From assembly GCA_050297535.1 (NCBI GenBank), contig JBNKSV010000006.1, positions 18,589 through 82,588 on the forward strand: a DNA stretch of 64,000 nt, in the 5' to 3' direction. The stretch's first letter is position 1, and every line of letters begins with the position of its first letter. Positions 62,830-64,000 of the stretch are shown here, in pieces. The DNA is from JAAGZL01 sp050297535. GTDB taxonomy: Bacteria; Pseudomonadota; Gammaproteobacteria; Chromatiales; Chromatiaceae. The notes beneath the pieces are model-generated. The model was not told where the DNA came from. It was given only the letters and a program-made list of their open reading frames with translations, and did no database searches. Position numbers and translations under genes: made by a program.

Positions 62830-63297
62830 ATGGTAATTGCTAATCTATGCATCATGGGAAAAGTACAAAGAACTATCGCCAGATATTCATCCTACTACCA
62901 GGGATGGTGCCTTGCCTTTGGCGAACACAATATCCGTTTTGACGAGGAACTCGTTATTAATTGGATTGATGGTGAATCACATATGGGGTTTGTGGTTTCC
63001 CCAGATAAGGCCAGACCCCTGTATAAGGAGCTACTCCGACATAGAGATGAAATCCCTACGGTCGAACTATCAGAAACAGGAGTAAATATTAACGAACTGG
63101 AGTATGCGTTTGCCAAAAAGGAACTGGCCGGTGCCAAAAGGTTCATTGACTACGTAAAGGGACACAGGGTGCTACATATGTTTCTTACCAGCCACTTCTG
63201 CTACCCGCCCCATACCAGGATAATCACCTTCTCTCCCAAAAAACCAACCATAATCCTGTATAAAGAGATATCGCCAATCAAGTTGACCATACTTTAA
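62830..63297 (+). CDS. Hypothetical protein, unknown family
   Basis: A protein of up to 155 residues, starting at ATG 62830 or ATG 62854 (MGKVQRTIARY). No signal peptide or membrane segment is clear. Visible features are a mixed charged middle (about 55-110) and a basic, hydrophobic C-terminus. I do not recognise any domain. Codon use looks like a real gene, and it ends nine bases from the convergent amidotransferase gene. Function unknown. Confidence 0.55.
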   Translation: MVIANLCIMGKVQRTIARYSSYYQGWCLAFGEHNIRFDEELVINWIDGESHMGFVVSPDKARPLYKELLRHRDEIPTVELSETGVNINELEYAFAKKELAGAKRFIDYVKGHRVLHMFLTSHFCYPPHTRIITFSPKKPTIILYKEISPIKLTIL

Positions 63298-63306
63298 GTG
63301 GCGATT

Positions 63307-63993
63307 TTAGCGCGTAATAAATCCCAGAATATCCGTCATCAACTCGTTAATGGAGGCATAACGATCCGTACCAACCGCGAGTATCTCCTCTTCGGTCTGC
63401 ACATATTTTGCCGGGACTAATTCATCACGACAGTTCTCCACCAATCCCTTTGCCGACTGCGGAGTGGTCTCCAAGTGAAACTGCAGACCGATTACCGAAG
63501 CACCAAGTTGAAACGCCTGATTTAAACAGCCCTCACTGCTCGCCAAAAGTGTTGCGCCAACAGGAAGTTCAAAGGTCTCACCATGCCAGTGAAACACCTG
63601 TGTTACGGCAGGAAAGCGAAATAAAGAATCAGAATCGTGCGCCACGCCCTGTATCGGAAACCAACCTATCTCTGTTTCAGAATTTTTATATACCTTGGCA
63701 CCCATGGCACTGGCAATGAGTTGCGCCCCCAGACAGATACCAAGTACTGGCTTGCCTCGCTCGATAGCCTCACGAATGAACTCCTTCTCAGCTATAAGCC
63801 ATGGATACTTATCTTCATCGTTGACACTCATGGGACCACCCATGGCAACAACAAGATCGATTTGACTAAGATCAGGGAACTCAGCCATTTCAAACAGCCT
63901 GGTACCGGTTATGGAGTACCTGGATGATTCCAGCCATGACTCTATGCTACCAAGACCCTCAAATGGCACGTGCTGTAAATAATGGGCCCGCAT
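63307..63993 (-). CDS. Class I glutamine amidotransferase-like protein
   Basis: The 228-residue protein has the class I amidotransferase fold. The catalytic cysteine is in VLGICLGAQ (Cys87) and the His-Glu pair in GLQFHLE (His173, Glu175). LVVAMGGPMSVND is the usual first-loop motif. It resembles the stand-alone GMP-synthase-like amidotransferases that act on glutamine or gamma-glutamyl compounds. The true substrate is unknown. Its start at 63993 is seven bases from the window edge, so upstream partners are not visible. Confidence 0.9.
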   Translation of the reverse strand: MRAHYLQHVPFEGLGSIESWLESSRYSITGTRLFEMAEFPDLSQIDLVVAMGGPMSVNDEDKYPWLIAEKEFIREAIERGKPVLGICLGAQLIASAMGAKVYKNSETEIGWFPIQGVAHDSDSLFRFPAVTQVFHWHGETFELPVGATLLASSEGCLNQAFQLGASVIGLQFHLETTPQSAKGLVENCRDELVPAKYVQTEEEILAVGTDRYASINELMTDILGFITR

Positions 63994-64000
63994 TTACGAT

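Noticed and set aside
1..64000. CRISPR arrays, insertion sequences, prophage genes, rRNA
   Set aside because: None seen: no regularly spaced repeats, transposase, integrase, phage structural gene or rRNA sequence was recognised.

Overview
The window is chromosomal DNA from a gammaproteobacterium. This rests on gene order and gene types: rpsF-rpsR-DUF2232-rplI followed by dnaB-alr-radA, pcnB-folK-deoxynucleoside kinase-panBCD, prfB-lysS with the classical RF2 frameshift, ThrH, CorB, AldB and YgfZ. A TsdA-like dihaem cytochrome beside a SulP anion transporter hints at a sulfur-oxidising lifestyle, but that is inference. No rRNA, CRISPR array, insertion sequence or prophage gene was seen; one tRNA is present.

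Layout. 1-2.4 kb: two PilZ-type proteins around corB. 2.4-9.2 kb: minus-strand housekeeping (ABM-like protein, radA, alr, dnaB, rplI, DUF2232, rpsR, rpsF). 9.2-14.6 kb: an unexplained structured intergenic element, a secreted alpha/beta hydrolase fusion, an Irr-like Fur regulator convergent with a rubrerythrin-like protein, and a SulP/TsdA-like cytochrome pair. 14.9-21.7 kb: TRAP transporter and a HyuA-HyuB/5-oxoprolinase fusion. 21.9-28.9 kb: SprA-like protein, YcgR-like PilZ protein, L,D-transpeptidase, a candidate small RNA, and a hybrid histidine kinase with an EAL response regulator. 29.1-38.4 kb: ppdK, two Hsp20 genes with a sigma-32-like promoter, a cold-shock protein, GIY-YIG and acylphosphatase genes, an atypical HD-GYP protein, and prfB-lysS. 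38.6-48.7 kb: thrH, then a Diffusible Signal Factor (DSF) quorum-sensing locus. 49-58.2 kb: RNase II-like enzyme, ygfZ, an HDOD protein, a candidate GGA-rich small RNA, and the pantothenate/folate/poly(A) polymerase operon. 58.3-64 kb: tRNA-Glu(CTC), a sigma-54 activator divergent from aldB-DUF779, and a glutamine amidotransferase.

The most notable system lies at 39.5-48.7 kb. It has the gene order rpfG, RpfH/RpfC-like, rpfC with rpfF convergent, as in the Xanthomonas rpfGHC/rpfF locus. An acyl carrier protein, a ketosynthase and a cyclopropane-synthase-type methyltransferase are inserted between the second and third signalling genes. The RpfC-like protein has lost its kinase core and its phosphotransfer histidine. 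Together these suggest a DSF circuit that carries its own acyl-chain building and tailoring enzymes.

A second theme is cyclic di-GMP. Three PilZ-type receptors, one EAL phosphodiesterase, one canonical and one atypical HD-GYP protein and an HDOD protein are spread through the window. DSF sensing through RpfC/RpfG would feed into the same pool.
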